In this document: one piece after another, positions 46,315-58,499 of the stretch | How positions within the stretch are numbered: the first letter of the stretch is position 1 | How the letters are laid out: every line of letters begins with the position of its first letter | Source: Hetaerina americana | Taxonomy: Eukaryota; Arthropoda; Insecta; Odonata; Calopterygidae | Direction of reading: 5' to 3' | Assembly (NCBI GenBank): GCA_022747635.1 | Contig: JAKTNV010000005.1 | Span: 40,362,738-40,426,737, forward strand | Length of the DNA stretch: 64,000 nucleotides | Notes under the pieces: generated by a model | Seen by the model: only the letters and a program-made list of their open reading frames with translations | Databases searched by the model: none | What the model was told of the DNA's origin: nothing | Position numbers and translations under genes: made by a program

Positions 46315-46508
46315 AATTGACGGCGGAGGTGATAGCCAGTTGGGTATAGTGTTCGGCCACTGACCGGGTGGATCGGGTTAAGTATGGGAAACTCTGATTT
46401 TCCACAGTTTTACCCAAACTGTGTGAACTTTCGGGTACCAGATCTGTATCTACCGTCACTCATCATACAGGTGCTACCCTCCGAGTAGATTACGGCTTTT
46501 TTTTTACA
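46315..46508 (+). repeat. tRNA-derived SINE-like element
   Basis: GATAGCCAGTTGGGTATAGTG fits a box A region and GGATCGGGTTAAGTATGGG sits where box B would be, degraded. The body continues through GTACCAGATCTGTATC to a T-run at 46497-46507, which could be a SINE tail or Pol III terminator. The family is not identified. Confidence 0.45.
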
Positions 46509-46509
46509 A

Positions 46510-49500
46510 GTGGCCACCATGTGTTAGGCACATGATGTCACAGTTTTAGAATCAGTTTATTAGTACATTTATTCAGTAAGAATGCGCCAACTTTCTGATT
46601 AAGTACATAAATGGCATTAAAATATTAAAAACCTTAAGGTGAAATATGTACTCCTTTATATTAAAAATTGTAGAGTTTCGGCGATATCATTATTAGAAAC
46701 GGTTGTTATGCATTGGAATAGCAATCCCAAATTGACAGTTGCCCTTAATGTAATAACTGATGGATGCAGAAACTAAGTGCAAAAAAATTTGAATAACTAT
46801 TTAAAAATATTATCTAACAATGCTCTCCTAAAGTAATTAATCCCCAGTCTACATCCAATTTAAAGATGGGCGATGACACTGTGGTGAAATGGAGTGTTTC
46901 AATTTGAATACAAGCTGTAGTCTGCATTTATTGTGCGTTAATGTAAAGAATATTATTGATTGATATCAGACAAAAATATTCAGTGAATTGAAATATATAT
47001 CCGACGCCCTCTGCAAGATATATCAAAATCAGTGAGTAATGTATGATAGTGGAGTGTTACGTGCACATAGGAATCCATTCAGGGAATTGAAGGAGATAGT
47101 TTAAATACCTAAGTGACTGCAAATGGCAGGTCATGGCAAGTCACGTAGATTAACGTTTTGATATGGGCGTTGGAAAGGATTTAATACACTGTTTTAAACG
47201 ATCGCAGAGTAAACCATAAAAAATCTTTACTGCTGCTGATTTTTTTCCTCAGGGAAAATGAAAAATGGCTCGTGAGATCAATTAATGAGACTATGGCATT
47301 TACGACAAGAGAAAGAACTTGGGGTCAAAGGAAAATAATTTGAAGAGTGGATCTAGCTATAAATTCGATAGCATTTTGCTCTTGACTTGGCTGTAGGATG
47401 AGATGCTTAAAGTGCAACCTTGACTTGAAAAAGGCCAACCGTAAGGAGTAAGTAGGAAAGGTACTAACGAAAGTGTACCTTCGTAACTACAGCCCATTAT
47501 GTGACGGCGAGACACGTTCCAAGAGGGACTAGACAAAGAGACGAATCTTTGAAGATTATTATGAAATTAGGGATTTAAAAATGAACCCAAGACAAAGGGA
47601 GGATTACAAATATGTTAAAAATACTCATAGAAATAAGATATTTGCCTTAGTGACAGAGTAGAGTGGGTATAGAGATATCGTACAGAGGTTTATAGCATAT
47701 AAATGTTCAAGCAGCAATTAACATACTGTACCATTAAAAGTTACACAGAATGTATGATAAATCCGCGCAAATATTAGCAGAATTTTGAATTAAGTTAGTT
47801 AAATTCTTACTAAATACATAGTTGGGATCGATCTTCATCATCATCTCTCATCTGGGCTGCAAAGCATGGATTAAAATAATGCTACGGGTGATAACATCAG
47901 CAACAAAATCGGGGCTTTTAATGCTATCTTCAGTGATTTCACATAGAAAAGTGGAGAATAAAATGAGAAAAATAATGTTTTGGGACGAATTATTAGTAAA
48001 AATCTGGGAGAAATCCATAATTTTAACCTAAACGAAACGCTTGCAACCATTAAAATACACCGCAACGCCGACTCGACTTTAAGCATTACAGATCCGAAAG
48101 AAGTAAACGGCGATCTTAAAGATAACAATCTATAAAGGGAATCAGGGAAGTCTTAAAAACGTGACCGAAAGTTAACTCACAGATCACGACTGTGGCTGAC
48201 TGTCAAAAATTCACGAAGGCATCCCCTCTCCAGAAGTTGCGTGTGGAAGTTATGATTTGGGTAGACTGATGAAATTAGCCATCCACATTGCGAGATTACA
48301 TTTATTTAACAAAATCGGGTGAAATTGCTTAGAAAATAGTGTGTTTTTGGGACACGGTCGCACAAATGCCATCCTTTATCTTCGGTAGCGGGGGAAAATC
48401 TTTTCCGTGATTCGCTCTGCTGCTCCGCGGGGTGAGAGGAACAGTTGGAGAGCCGCGGAGATGAAGCCAATCCAGTTCACCGGGAACTAAGCATTAAGAT
48501 GGGGCTCGCTGATTCACTACTTACGACTTGGTGCTATTTTTATATCGGTACATATACTTTTAATACCACTGCAGTCTATTTAGGTCACATTTTTCTCAAA
48601 ATGAGCCATTCATTAACAGACCAGCTCAAAATTTGAAAAACGGAAATGCCTGTAAATTGTTTTGATCAATACCCTCATATTGACTTTGTACCCGCTGCTG
48701 GCTTCAAAATAGGAGCCTAAGAGAAAGGTTTAGTAAGGTTTCGCAATTACTAAGTCTCAATAGAAAAATAATGCATTTTTTTTGAAGAAATTCACTATTT
48801 ATTTCCTGAAGGTTCGATTCGCATTTCTTAGCGCTCGATGAAAATATACCATTATTTTATTTCGAAGGGAAAGATATCAATGTGTGTATTAATTTAAAAA
48901 TGAGGAAATTTGAGAAGAATTCATTACATCCGGCCCTCTAAAAGGAAGAAACAAGTTAATACTTTTATATCGAACAAACATGCCAAAAATGTTCAAGTCC
49001 AAACTGGATGGCTAAAAATAAAGAATACAATCCTGAACCACGATTTTCTGTCTTATTTTTAGGTTTGAACAAACCTTCTTTGGGATATCATAGATCATGA
49101 ATGAAATATAAGGAAATAAGGCACATCATAGTAATGATCTCTTCGCAGTTGAGATAATTTTCATTTAAATAGTGATAACCTTATTGCTGAAAGAATATTC
49201 AAATAGAAAATTAAATGAAAGTGAAAGGCTTATCACTCAATGTTAATACCATTACAATTATTTTAACAATTGAAAATCTCACTACCGCCAGAATTAATAA
49301 TTGATGTAAAACTCCGTCAAATGTTAAAAAATATTGCATAGAAAAGTGTGGCCTGATTGCGTTATACACGTACTAATACCTATTTTGTCATAAGCTGACT
49401 TACTATATATAGAATGATTAGGATATTTAACCGCAAGGAAGTTCATCCTCTAAATGTGGTCTATAATATTCCAACATATGATATATTTTGGGCTCCCACG

Positions 49501-51125
49501 GTATTTCTTTCCTCAGCTGAGACTTCAGACTGGCGAGTTACGTAAATCACATCAGCAAGTGAATATCGGAAATATTGCACGGTAATACAATATCAATTTG
49601 ACATATTTTTAGGGCTAAGTGGAAGAAGGAACTACCTAGTTCCAATCTCGCCCCAATAAAACCTTTTATTATTGTTATTATATTTACGAAATGCCCCAAG
49701 TTTGTACACGAAGTCTATACCTGTTGAAATGGAAACTATTTTTCATTTAGTTAATTTAATACAATAATATTAATGCTGAAGAGATTCACAGGGCTTAATC
49801 GACATTAGTAGATGCGAACCTGAGGGAACGAATTCCAGATTCCATGCTCATTATATAACGCATAAATGAGCCCTTTTGGTCCAAATATTCACAGTTATAC
49901 ATATTTTTATTCGAGGATGTTTTTCCGTCAAATTAACGATATGTATAATGTGCAAAGTGCAATATTATATGATTATTTATATACATATACCATATAATAT
50001 AATTATTAGTAACCATATGTTATAGGGTATGCAATGCCATATTGCATGGGTACGATTGGTAATACACTGTCGTCTGCCAGAAGTATTTATAAATACACAA
50101 TTTTTTTCCCAAAATAAATATAACAAGTATAGTGCGCTTGCGTTTAACCGTCTAAAACTCACCTTAAATGAATGAATACCTTCACAGAAAGTCACTAATC
50201 TGTATTCACGAGGCCCACTTTGTGGAAGTTTTCTCCTCCTATCTACCTGTATCAAGGTCTGGAGAATAAAGGGAACAAGTTTAACGAGATCTGAATTCTC
50301 ACCGGCCCATTTCATTATTATTTTCTCTTCATTCAGGAACGTTAAATTCATTCGTTAAGAGGCTAGACAACTCCAAGTTCGTGGGAAAAACCATTATCGC
50401 TTGAGGGAAACAAAAGAGCCGAGGCGAGTGAGAGATGAAGCAGTGAGCAGCACCCGAAATGCGCATGTATAATTGGAAACAGGAAGTCCTGGGCCATAGC
50501 ACAGTGAAATGTTGGAAAAGATGAAAAATGTGAACTAAATTCCAAAAAGAGAGACTTAAAAGTAGCTGAGCTGGAAATTATAATGCATCCAATTAAAATG
50601 CAACAGGAAAGAGGATTTATGTCAATTTACATTAGAGGTTTGACCTAACAAAAGACCTAACCTCGGGTGCAATAAAATACATATTGGAAATTTAACCTGA
50701 AAAAAATGTCATACGGTAAAAGGGACATACGTACACGTATCAGATTCTTAGTCAGGAAATATCTGGAATGGTAGTACATATCTTTCTGCAAACTTTTGGC
50801 ATTCGCAAATTTAGATGTAATTATAGGAATCATTTAATCATATTTGATTAATTGACATGGAAATATTAAATTGTCTTAAGGAAGGCATGCATTTGGATAT
50901 AACATTTTGCTTTCGAAGAGCTCCGGACATAAAATTAATGCAAATAATTAGTAACGCCATATTATCCTGCTACCTGCCTTTGTTATTCAAGCCAACAAGT
51001 TTTTTTTCATGTTGTCGTTCAAGAATGAGGAAGTATCCATACTCGCATTTCCTCGAATATATGCCTTTCACTTACAATATTAGCGGCTTGCTAAGTGTCA
51101 CAATCATTTAACCTAGCTGATATGT
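46510..51125. other. long AT-rich stretch without supported genes
   Basis: ORFs up to 124 codons (49977-50351, minus) have no recognised domain. The segment 47400-47660 has a weak look of decayed coding DNA, but no family can be named. Confidence 0.45.
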
Positions 51126-51129
51126 TGCA

Positions 51130-51600
51130 GAGACGGTTAACTTATCTTACCCTTCAGGCGTCTCTTGAGTTGAGGAAAAAAATAAAAATCGCAAGGCGTA
51201 ACATCGGGGGAATAAGGAGGGTATGGAATCGGTTCAGCTTTCAGGTTTCGCTGAGCCTCTCCAGTTGCGCGCGAGGTGTGTGGACGAGCGTCGTCATGTT
51301 GCAAGATTATTGGTGCCAGGCAGGCCTTTAGCACGACAAATTCGACGTCGGAGATGTTTTAGAGCCTGCGCACACTACGAAGATTACCGTTACCCCTCGT
51401 TCCAGGATATCGGTCACAAAAACTCGGTGATCATCTCAAAACACAGCCAAAAGAGGTTTCAACAACAATTATGTCTACCCATCGTTTAACAGTAGGCCTA
51501 TCAAATTTATCGTCACCATAGACAGCCTTCAAACAACGATGAATCTCAGTAGCAGCCAATTGTTTTGCAGTTAAAAATTCGATAACACCAGCTGTTTGAC
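51130..51600 (-). pseudogene. second mariner transposase relic, internally deleted
   Basis: The minus strand at 51592-51475 reads a helix-turn-helix segment, AGVIEFLTAKQLAATEIHR then VYGDDKFDRPTVKRWV. Further left, 51334-51137 reads the C-terminal catalytic part with HDDARPHTS and PYSPDVTPCDFYFFPQLKRR, the mariner blocks holding the second and third acidic residues. The middle of the protein is missing or scrambled (about 51335-51470), and stops precede the C-terminal block. It is a different, older mariner lineage from the 38.5 and 42.4 kb MITEs. I could not see terminal inverted repeats. Confidence 0.8.
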
Positions 51601-51801
51601 TCGCGTTGACATAGCACTAGAAAACGGCTCCATACTTAAGCTTTTCGAAATACACTGGACGAATGTAACGACCTCAAACCTGTGCGTGAGTATTGAGGGG
51701 GGAATGGTTCTTCCACGTGCGATATGGTGCACTTCTGAAGGTCATTTCGTTTGCGCTCTACAAGCATGTGTGTATTTCTTTTCAATCTACTCTTGTATAT
51801 A

Positions 51802-51876
51802 ACCATAAACACAGTAATCATCCCGAAGGTCATGTTGGTAGGGTTCACCCAGTAGTAAGCCCGACGGCGTGTGAAA
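51802..51876. repeat. dispersed repeat copy, shared with 26812-26899
   Basis: It carries CATAAACACAGTAATCA, CCCGAAGGTC, CACCCAGTAGTAAGCCC and CGGCGTGTGAAA in the same order as the other copy, with a shorter middle. It is immediately left of a LINE family 1 fragment. Confidence 0.65.
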
Positions 51877-51937
51877 ATCACTCTATTCAACACCTTTTCA
51901 AAATCTTAGAAACAGACAAAACACTGATTGTATTAAA

Positions 51938-52660
51938 TATCTCTCTCGATTAGTGATCTCGTTACTGCAATGGCATTAAGCGTGCCTCTCCTCTTCCCGA
52001 ACCCAAGCTTATCATTTACTAAATAATCATTTTCCCTGCTCTCCATCCTATTGTTGAAGGTTCTGAGAACCACTTTAGCTGCATAAGAGTTCAAAATTAT
52101 TGTTCGCTAGTCCTCGCAGGATGAAGGACCTTTATTGGAATAGGAACTAACACTGGTCTCACAAAATATTCCGGCCAGATTCCTTTCTCATAGATACTAC
52201 GAATCAGCCCATATAACCTCTTCCTCCCACATTTTCCCAAACATTTAAGTAGTTCCGCAGGAATATTATCCACCCCCACGGCCTTATTTAGCTTCATCTC
52301 CCTTAATGCCCTTTCTATCTCATCGTCCAGTATGCCTGGACCTAAGCTATCGTCATGTTCTCTTCATGTGTCTAACCTTGTTGGCTCAAGTTCTTTACCA
52401 TTCAGTTCCTCTATATATTCCTTCAATTTCTCCTGAATTCTTTTCTGTACCAACTATTACCTTACCCGCCTTACGTCTGACTCTTAGCACAGATCTTCCC
52501 TTCTTATTTCGCGATAGTGATTGAACCTTGCTGAATAGCGTATTAATTTCACCTTTCATCTGCAAACTTTCTATATCTTCGCACTGCGTCTTCTACCACG
52601 CTTATTTTGCTTTATTTATTAATCGTCTCAATTTATTATTTAAGCAATCTTCATTTCGCT
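51938..52660 (-). mobile_element. LINE family 1 fragment, N-terminal side of RT
   Basis: The plus strand 51938-52230 aligns closely with 21700-22010 (for example CCGGCCAGATTCCT and CATAGATACTACGAATCAGC). It then extends further into the upstream part missing from that copy, reading MKLNKAVGVDNIPAELLK on the minus strand at 52297. Stops and frameshifts are frequent. Both ends are truncated, and the upstream end runs into the TA repeat at 52674. Confidence 0.8.
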
Positions 52661-52671
52661 GTGCCACGCGT

Positions 52672-52760
<89 letters not shown>

Positions 52761-53004
52761 TTTATTTATTTAATTGTAACGCGAACAAAAACCACTCCAT
52801 CAGAACAGCAGGAGGCTTAAGACAAAATAATGTGAGTTGCGGGCTGTGTTACGGAAGCAATGAGGAGCATGTCGAAATTCTTCTCTACCTCCTCGAAACT
52901 GAGTCGAACTGTTCTCACGGGATCTGAAGCCAAGTGCTGTTGAGCCCGTGGCCGCACTGACGAAAAATTATGAGGCAATCTTCATTCGCGGTGCCACGCG
53001 TGGA
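52644..53004. repeat. direct repeat pair of about 30 bp
   Basis: GCAATCTTCATT..CG..GTGCCACGCGTGGA occurs at 52644-52674 and again at 52975-53004 with a few differences. Between the copies lie the TA run and about 215 bp of other sequence. It could be a long target duplication, a local duplication or two copies of a repeat. Confidence 0.8.
52674..52756. repeat. TA microsatellite (83 bp)
   Basis: A pure AT dinucleotide run. The YIYIYI frames across it are artefacts. Confidence 0.95.
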
Positions 53005-53009
53005 GTAGC

Positions 53010-56000
53010 CTTCCGTAAATTGCTGTCGCCATAAAATGCGGCTAAAAATGGTACATTTCCCATGAATTTCGTGAAATGAACGCACGATTCAAAGAACCTT
53101 GACGAAATTCAAATGAGAGCATTTGCATAAGTATCAGTAAATGTGATAAGACGTTGACAGGAAGTCTTTTAACATTTAAATAGAATATTCATCACTAAAA
53201 CTCCATTAAGAATACTTAAAAATACGATTTTCTCATAACGCAAACGGAAGAACCCTCCATTTAAGGACGGCATAATTTTCTATTGCTTTTCGTGCTTTTC
53301 TTTACAACACTACGGAAGCAATAGCTATTGCAGGCAGATTTTAAAAGCTAAGAACTAGCCTCAAATACTTGCCAAAAATTGCGGAAAGCGAGAACAAACA
53401 CATGCAGGAGAATGAAGAGGGAAAACCAGATGCGGGGCTACGCTTTGGCTTAGAATAAATGTCATCCAGTCGAACTGGTTAGCTCAAGCTTACGAGATGA
53501 GTGGACAATAGATGCTGGGGTCTTTTTTTTCCATTGTAAATATTTAACATATAATATAATGCAAACATTGGCATTCTCATCCATCACGTATCATAGATTC
53601 GACACGCATTAGTGACTCGATATGAACGGAGGAATTTTAATAGAAGGTGGTGGGAAAGTGAAGAAGTAGAAAAGGCACTTGGGGCAATTATACTTAAGAA
53701 GTGAAATTATCAAAGAAAGAGTTGAAGAGGAATACATTGTTGTCAAAGAAAATTAATGAAACTATAAAAAGTAGAAGAATATATTGTGAGTGAAAAAGGT
53801 CTTGCGAGTAACCAAGGAAGAAGGATCCTTGGAATCGGTGAATTTGCTACAGACTGTATCCAAAATGCTGAAGAGCAGACTTTCAGTGTATTCTAAATAA
53901 ATCTGCGCTATATATTACTACAGAAAAATTGCCAATGGATTTCCGGCAGAATATAAATAATAATATCAAAAAAACTCTTTATAATTAAAAACGGGCAAAG
54001 GATTTGAATATATTCAAACAATTAGGACTACCGCAAAAACTTTGCAAGACATTGAAAAGAACCACCTTTAGATGAATTGACCGTCAAGCGTTAAAATTCT
54101 TCGATGAAGCGAATTTGGATTTAGGAAAATAAGGAACAAAAGGAAAGCAAATTTAGAAATTAAGAAAAAAAATACGGAGGAAGACGTCAAATTTGAATAT
54201 AAAGCAGCGTTCTCCGGAGGATGAGCGATATAGAGTTACTATAAAAACTAAATGGCTGCAGTCAAATCTGGAATCATCTTACTTAAGAATAAGAAGTACG
54301 AAAATGATCAGTACTTTTACATGCACGTTAGTTATTTCCAGTGCGCAAATCGATAATGCAATGAATCTTCCTACTCGCAGTCATCAAACTCCGCCACACC
54401 CTCTCTCCTCCTCGATCCACCATCTGATCCTCAGCCCCTCCAGAATCATTCAAACATCACCGAATTAATCGCTCTCATGATAATACCATAACTTACAACC
54501 TACTTTTATTCTCCAAAATGTGTTCTACTATATGATTTTCTTGTGGTGCAACAGTAATTTAACATTCATTCCCAAGTAATCTCTTCGCCGAGGGGTTTAT
54601 AGTGCATTTGAAACATCGACTAAAATTAACACAATATTATATAATTAGAGGAAAATATTTGATATGTATTATGTGAGAGCTATCGTCTATAGTAACAAAT
54701 AATAAGATATAACCTAAGAAATAATTACATAGTAAACAGCTTGGCCAGACCAAGAATACAGGCAGGCCAAGAATACCTTCTACAAAAAGAAATATAAAAC
54801 TATTAGTCCCAATGAGTGTTTCGATTTAAGAAAAGCCTTACTCAGCATAATGGTATCTTCCACGAAGAGTGTAAGAAAAAAGAAGCTCTTAGAAATTCCG
54901 GATGCGAGGGCATAAACTCTTTGGACATGGTTTCTGACGACAACTGTACGAGGCGATGGAAGAACTATAGAGGAGGGCCCCGGATGTCACACATTATGAA
55001 GCTTGAGTGGACAAGAAAACAGACAATACGTAATGGGAGAGAAGAGTGGATTGGAGAGAACTATGCCAAACCAATCCAATGATTGATGACTCCTGACTGA
55101 GTCTAAGGTTCTCTAAAGGCTGAAGTCATATTCGGTGAACTCAACTCCGGGAATAACATGAATTCATTTCAAGACTCCCGGACACCCACGCCTGAGGCCG
55201 GATCGGAGCCAGTGCGCGACCTTCGCCTTCGGTGAGCGAGTTACTCAACGTGCAAACCGGGTCAGCTTCGTTTCACATTCTCATACTTCCTCCGGTGATT
55301 TTTTAATCCTTGATAATCGCTCGGCGTCTCCTGCAACTCTCCTTAGACCCTGAGTGAAGAGTGCATTTTGTGCTGGAATACAGTCTCCGCTTTCTGAGAG
55401 GATTTTTTTTTCAAATCGACCATTTTATACGGTCGAATATCTTGTAGGGAAATTTTGAAGGAAGGAATAGAGCGAGGAATATATAGAAAGTAACATATAT
55501 AAAATCGCCGATTGGAAACCTATCCATTTGTTCATATCTGGCTTCGAACTTTGTATTATTTTGTTAAAATTAGCAGTCGAGGAAGCATCATTCTCGAAAC
55601 TCCTGTATGGCATGTGGGTTCTAATTGATACAGTTAAGACTAAATCGTATTGACATAGATTCGTCCGTAAGGGATAAAAATAATCTCTTATTTGCCTCTC
55701 CTACCATATTTCTAATGGTTAATTATCGTCAGAAAATTTCTATATCCCCTAGGTATTAAATATTGTAATACCCTTGAACTATGATTATTAATAGGTGCAT
55801 TTTGATGCTTGTGAATGATTTGAATTATGCCCGTGTACAATACAATGGACTTCTATCTTTAGTCAAAGATAATACACATTTTCAACTCCCGCAGTGACCT
55901 TAGTTCCCACTTTTTCCAAACAGAATATAGTGTTAATGAGAAATCATATTATTACTAATATACTACGGCAATACATGTAAGGACAGTAGATATTGAACTC

Positions 56001-56320
56001 AACACTGAATACCTGTAGTTCTCCATAGAGGAAGAGGGACCCTATTACAACGATGTGTCGAAACATGTTTCTAAAACTATTTTTCCTCAAGCATGAATCA
56101 AAACCCACCGAAAAACTTTGCGACACCAAGGTACCAATAATTTTTGCAACAACACGGTGATGGTTACTGTATAACATATTGGTGAAACAGATAATATTTT
56201 GAAAAAAAGCATATGTTAAGAAAAATACGCTCGAGTTATACTCTTTAACTTAAACTTCATCAAAATTCGGATATTAATTGGGCGTTTAATCTTCAGCAGT
56301 GCATAAATAAATTTATTATA
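53010..56320. other. stretch without supported genes
   Basis: The 53640-54210 segment is purine-rich and looks like decayed coding sequence without a recognisable family. An 88-codon ORF at 54816-55082 is charged and cysteine-containing but unrecognised. A GC-richer patch is at 55150-55270. Confidence 0.4.
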
Positions 56321-56324
56321 TTAA

Positions 56325-56880
56325 TAATTGGTAGTGTGCGGTGGAAGCTAGGTTTTGGATAGACATAGTCTTACCCTTACTACGTTTCTTATTTTAGTCT
56401 ACAAAGACAACCTGGCATTCCACACAAGAATAAATATACACGTAAAATACTGTTTTTCAATTACACAAACCTTATACCTCCCTTCATTCCGTCTAACATG
56501 CTATTTCTTGCATTTCACCATCTTGCTTGGCGAACATTCTCCCCTATATCACAGTCTTGTACATTCCATCGCCAGTATGATAATTTCACATCCACCTATG
56601 CTGCCTTCTTTGAATTTATCCTAAAAAATCCTCTTTCTCCCCTCATCATGCTTAATACCTCTATTTTTTTTCCTTTAAGCCCATTTTATTTTTTTCATCC
56701 TTACCCACGCCCGAATCTCAAAAGCCTCCAATCTGTTAGCTTACTTCTCCAATTATATTTCTGCTCCGGACTAAACCACTCTCCGTACCAAAGTTTTGGT
56801 GAGCATTTTTTATAACAACCTATCTAAACGCCCCTCTCCACAATTTCCTCCTCTTTGTTATGCCTAGGAATTAATTTCCA
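56325..56880 (-). mobile_element. LINE family 1, diverged 3' half
   Basis: The plus strand starts with a decayed terminus (GGTAGTGTGCGGTGGAAGC..AGGTTTTGGATAGACATAG) equivalent to the family end. It then follows the antisense of copy 20.6-21.1 kb: CCTCCCTTCATTCCGTC, CTCAAAAGCCTCCAATCTG, CTCCGTACCAAAGTTTT and ACGCCCCTCTCC. It is an old copy with many indels. The 89- and 105-codon plus ORFs are antisense readings. Confidence 0.75.
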
Positions 56881-56884
56881 AGAA

Positions 56885-58380
56885 ACAATACTCTAAGTTT
56901 ATTCACGCGGTAGCACTGTTTTAATGGATAAATAAAAAATAATGTCATGCCTAATAACTTATCACAAATCCTCTACGGTTCAGGCGGAAGTCACCGAATG
57001 GATTTCAGGACACCGGGACCATCTGCTTTCCCTCCAAGAGCGTGAAGCATAGGGTTATTTTCCTAGACTCCCGTGCTATACTCTAAGAAGGGAATATTTG
57101 CGAACTAACTTGTTATCGCAGGTTACAACTTACAAAAGTGATTAGTTTTTAAATCTTATAATCCAATTTTAAAATCTCCTGTGAATTGTGAATAAATCGC
57201 ATTTCCCATATCATTCGAGCATCATTAACTTCCTATTTCGACTGGAAACGGAGGAGTCAAGTAGAAATCGGCCGTTGGAATTGACCAAAAATTTCCTGGG
57301 AGGATCCTCATTCACACATGCAGCGTGCCATTTCTCTCACGTCAATAACCAGGAGAAACTTAGACCTCGAACGGGACATCTCCATTCCACGTCGTCTTAA
57401 ATTGCTAATACCCCTCCGCGGAGGACGGTAGTGAAACTCATACATCAGCTCGGCCGGTGAAGTAAGAGATGCCCATCTCCTACTTGGGGCTGGGTATTAA
57501 TTTCATGGATCGTGGAAACACGGTGTTAAATGTTCAATTAGGGAGGGGATAACGAGAAGCGTGTAAGAGTCGAGTTTACGTCATTAGAGTCGTGAGCAGG
57601 TTCTTTTTGAATGGCTCCGGAGCGGTGGAAACGGTGACGTAGCTGTACCTATGGAGACGCAAGAGACCCGCGATGCTCACTGGCCGGGGGACCAATAGCT
57701 CAGGACGTGCCGAAGTAATCCTGGAGGTGAATATAGAGAGGCGAAGAATCTTCTCCCTTGCTGCCGGAAAGTTGCATAGTAGTGTGGTGTACCTCGGTGT
57801 GAAAGGTATCTCCGGAGGGGAAAATTGAAATCCATGCCTGGCAAAAAGGTCACGAATTACGAGCAGGGCTCAGAGGCGTCGCCTTGAGAGAAGGAGATTT
57901 CGGCACACGAAGTATACTACATAAAAACGTAATCTCCAGGAGAGAAAGGGAGAGGGCATCTCTTTGGCGTTAAGTCACCTCAGTTCCATGAATCCTTAGG
58001 GAGATGAGGCGACGCTAATAAATCCGGCTGTCCGAAGGATTGCTTCTTACTCGGCAGGAGGGTAATTAATTTCGTCCCTTTCTTTTTTTTTGCCCCCTCT
58101 TGAATTAACCGCGAGAACAAAAAATCTTCGATGTTTTGTCACTCGAGAGCTGTGAAGAGTTTTCATTTTTTTTCGTTTCAACATCTCCTAAGGCGAGGAA
58201 GCGAAATTCCCGAAAATTCTCAATAGGCTGAGTGTACAAACTTATACCGTTACCGCCGCCCACGGCGACTACTTACCACAACGACTACATTACACCACAC
58301 AAACATTGGCTACAAAGTATTAAGGGAAACAGGAAATGATACATATAAGAACGCGCGCAAAGGAAAAGTACATTTCTACG
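56885..58380. other. stretch without supported genes
   Basis: AT-rich to 57150, then less AT-rich with more CpG from 57230 to 58080. Two CRE-like strings occur (TTACGTCA at 57576 and TGACGTAG at 57635). It may be regulatory, but no gene is supported. Confidence 0.4.
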
Positions 58381-58384
58381 AAAA

Positions 58385-58495
58385 ATAGGCACATCCGGGA
58401 TCTGAACCCATGATCGTTCAATTTCCAGACAAATGCTTAACAAATCTTTGCACAAAAATTTACTAATCCTTTGTATTCGTACTTGTGCCACTTAG
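58385..58495 (-). repeat. degenerate tRNA-like sequence
   Basis: On the minus strand GGGTTCAGATCCC (58409-58397) is a near-consensus box B T-arm, and GGCACA upstream can pair with TGTGCC at the 3' side. The anticodon and D regions do not fold. It is a SINE head or tRNA pseudogene. Confidence 0.35.
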
Positions 58496-58499
58496 CCTG

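Noticed and set aside
48805..48825. Box-B-like GGTTCGATTCG
   Set aside because: No box A upstream at tRNA or SINE spacing and no foldable arms.
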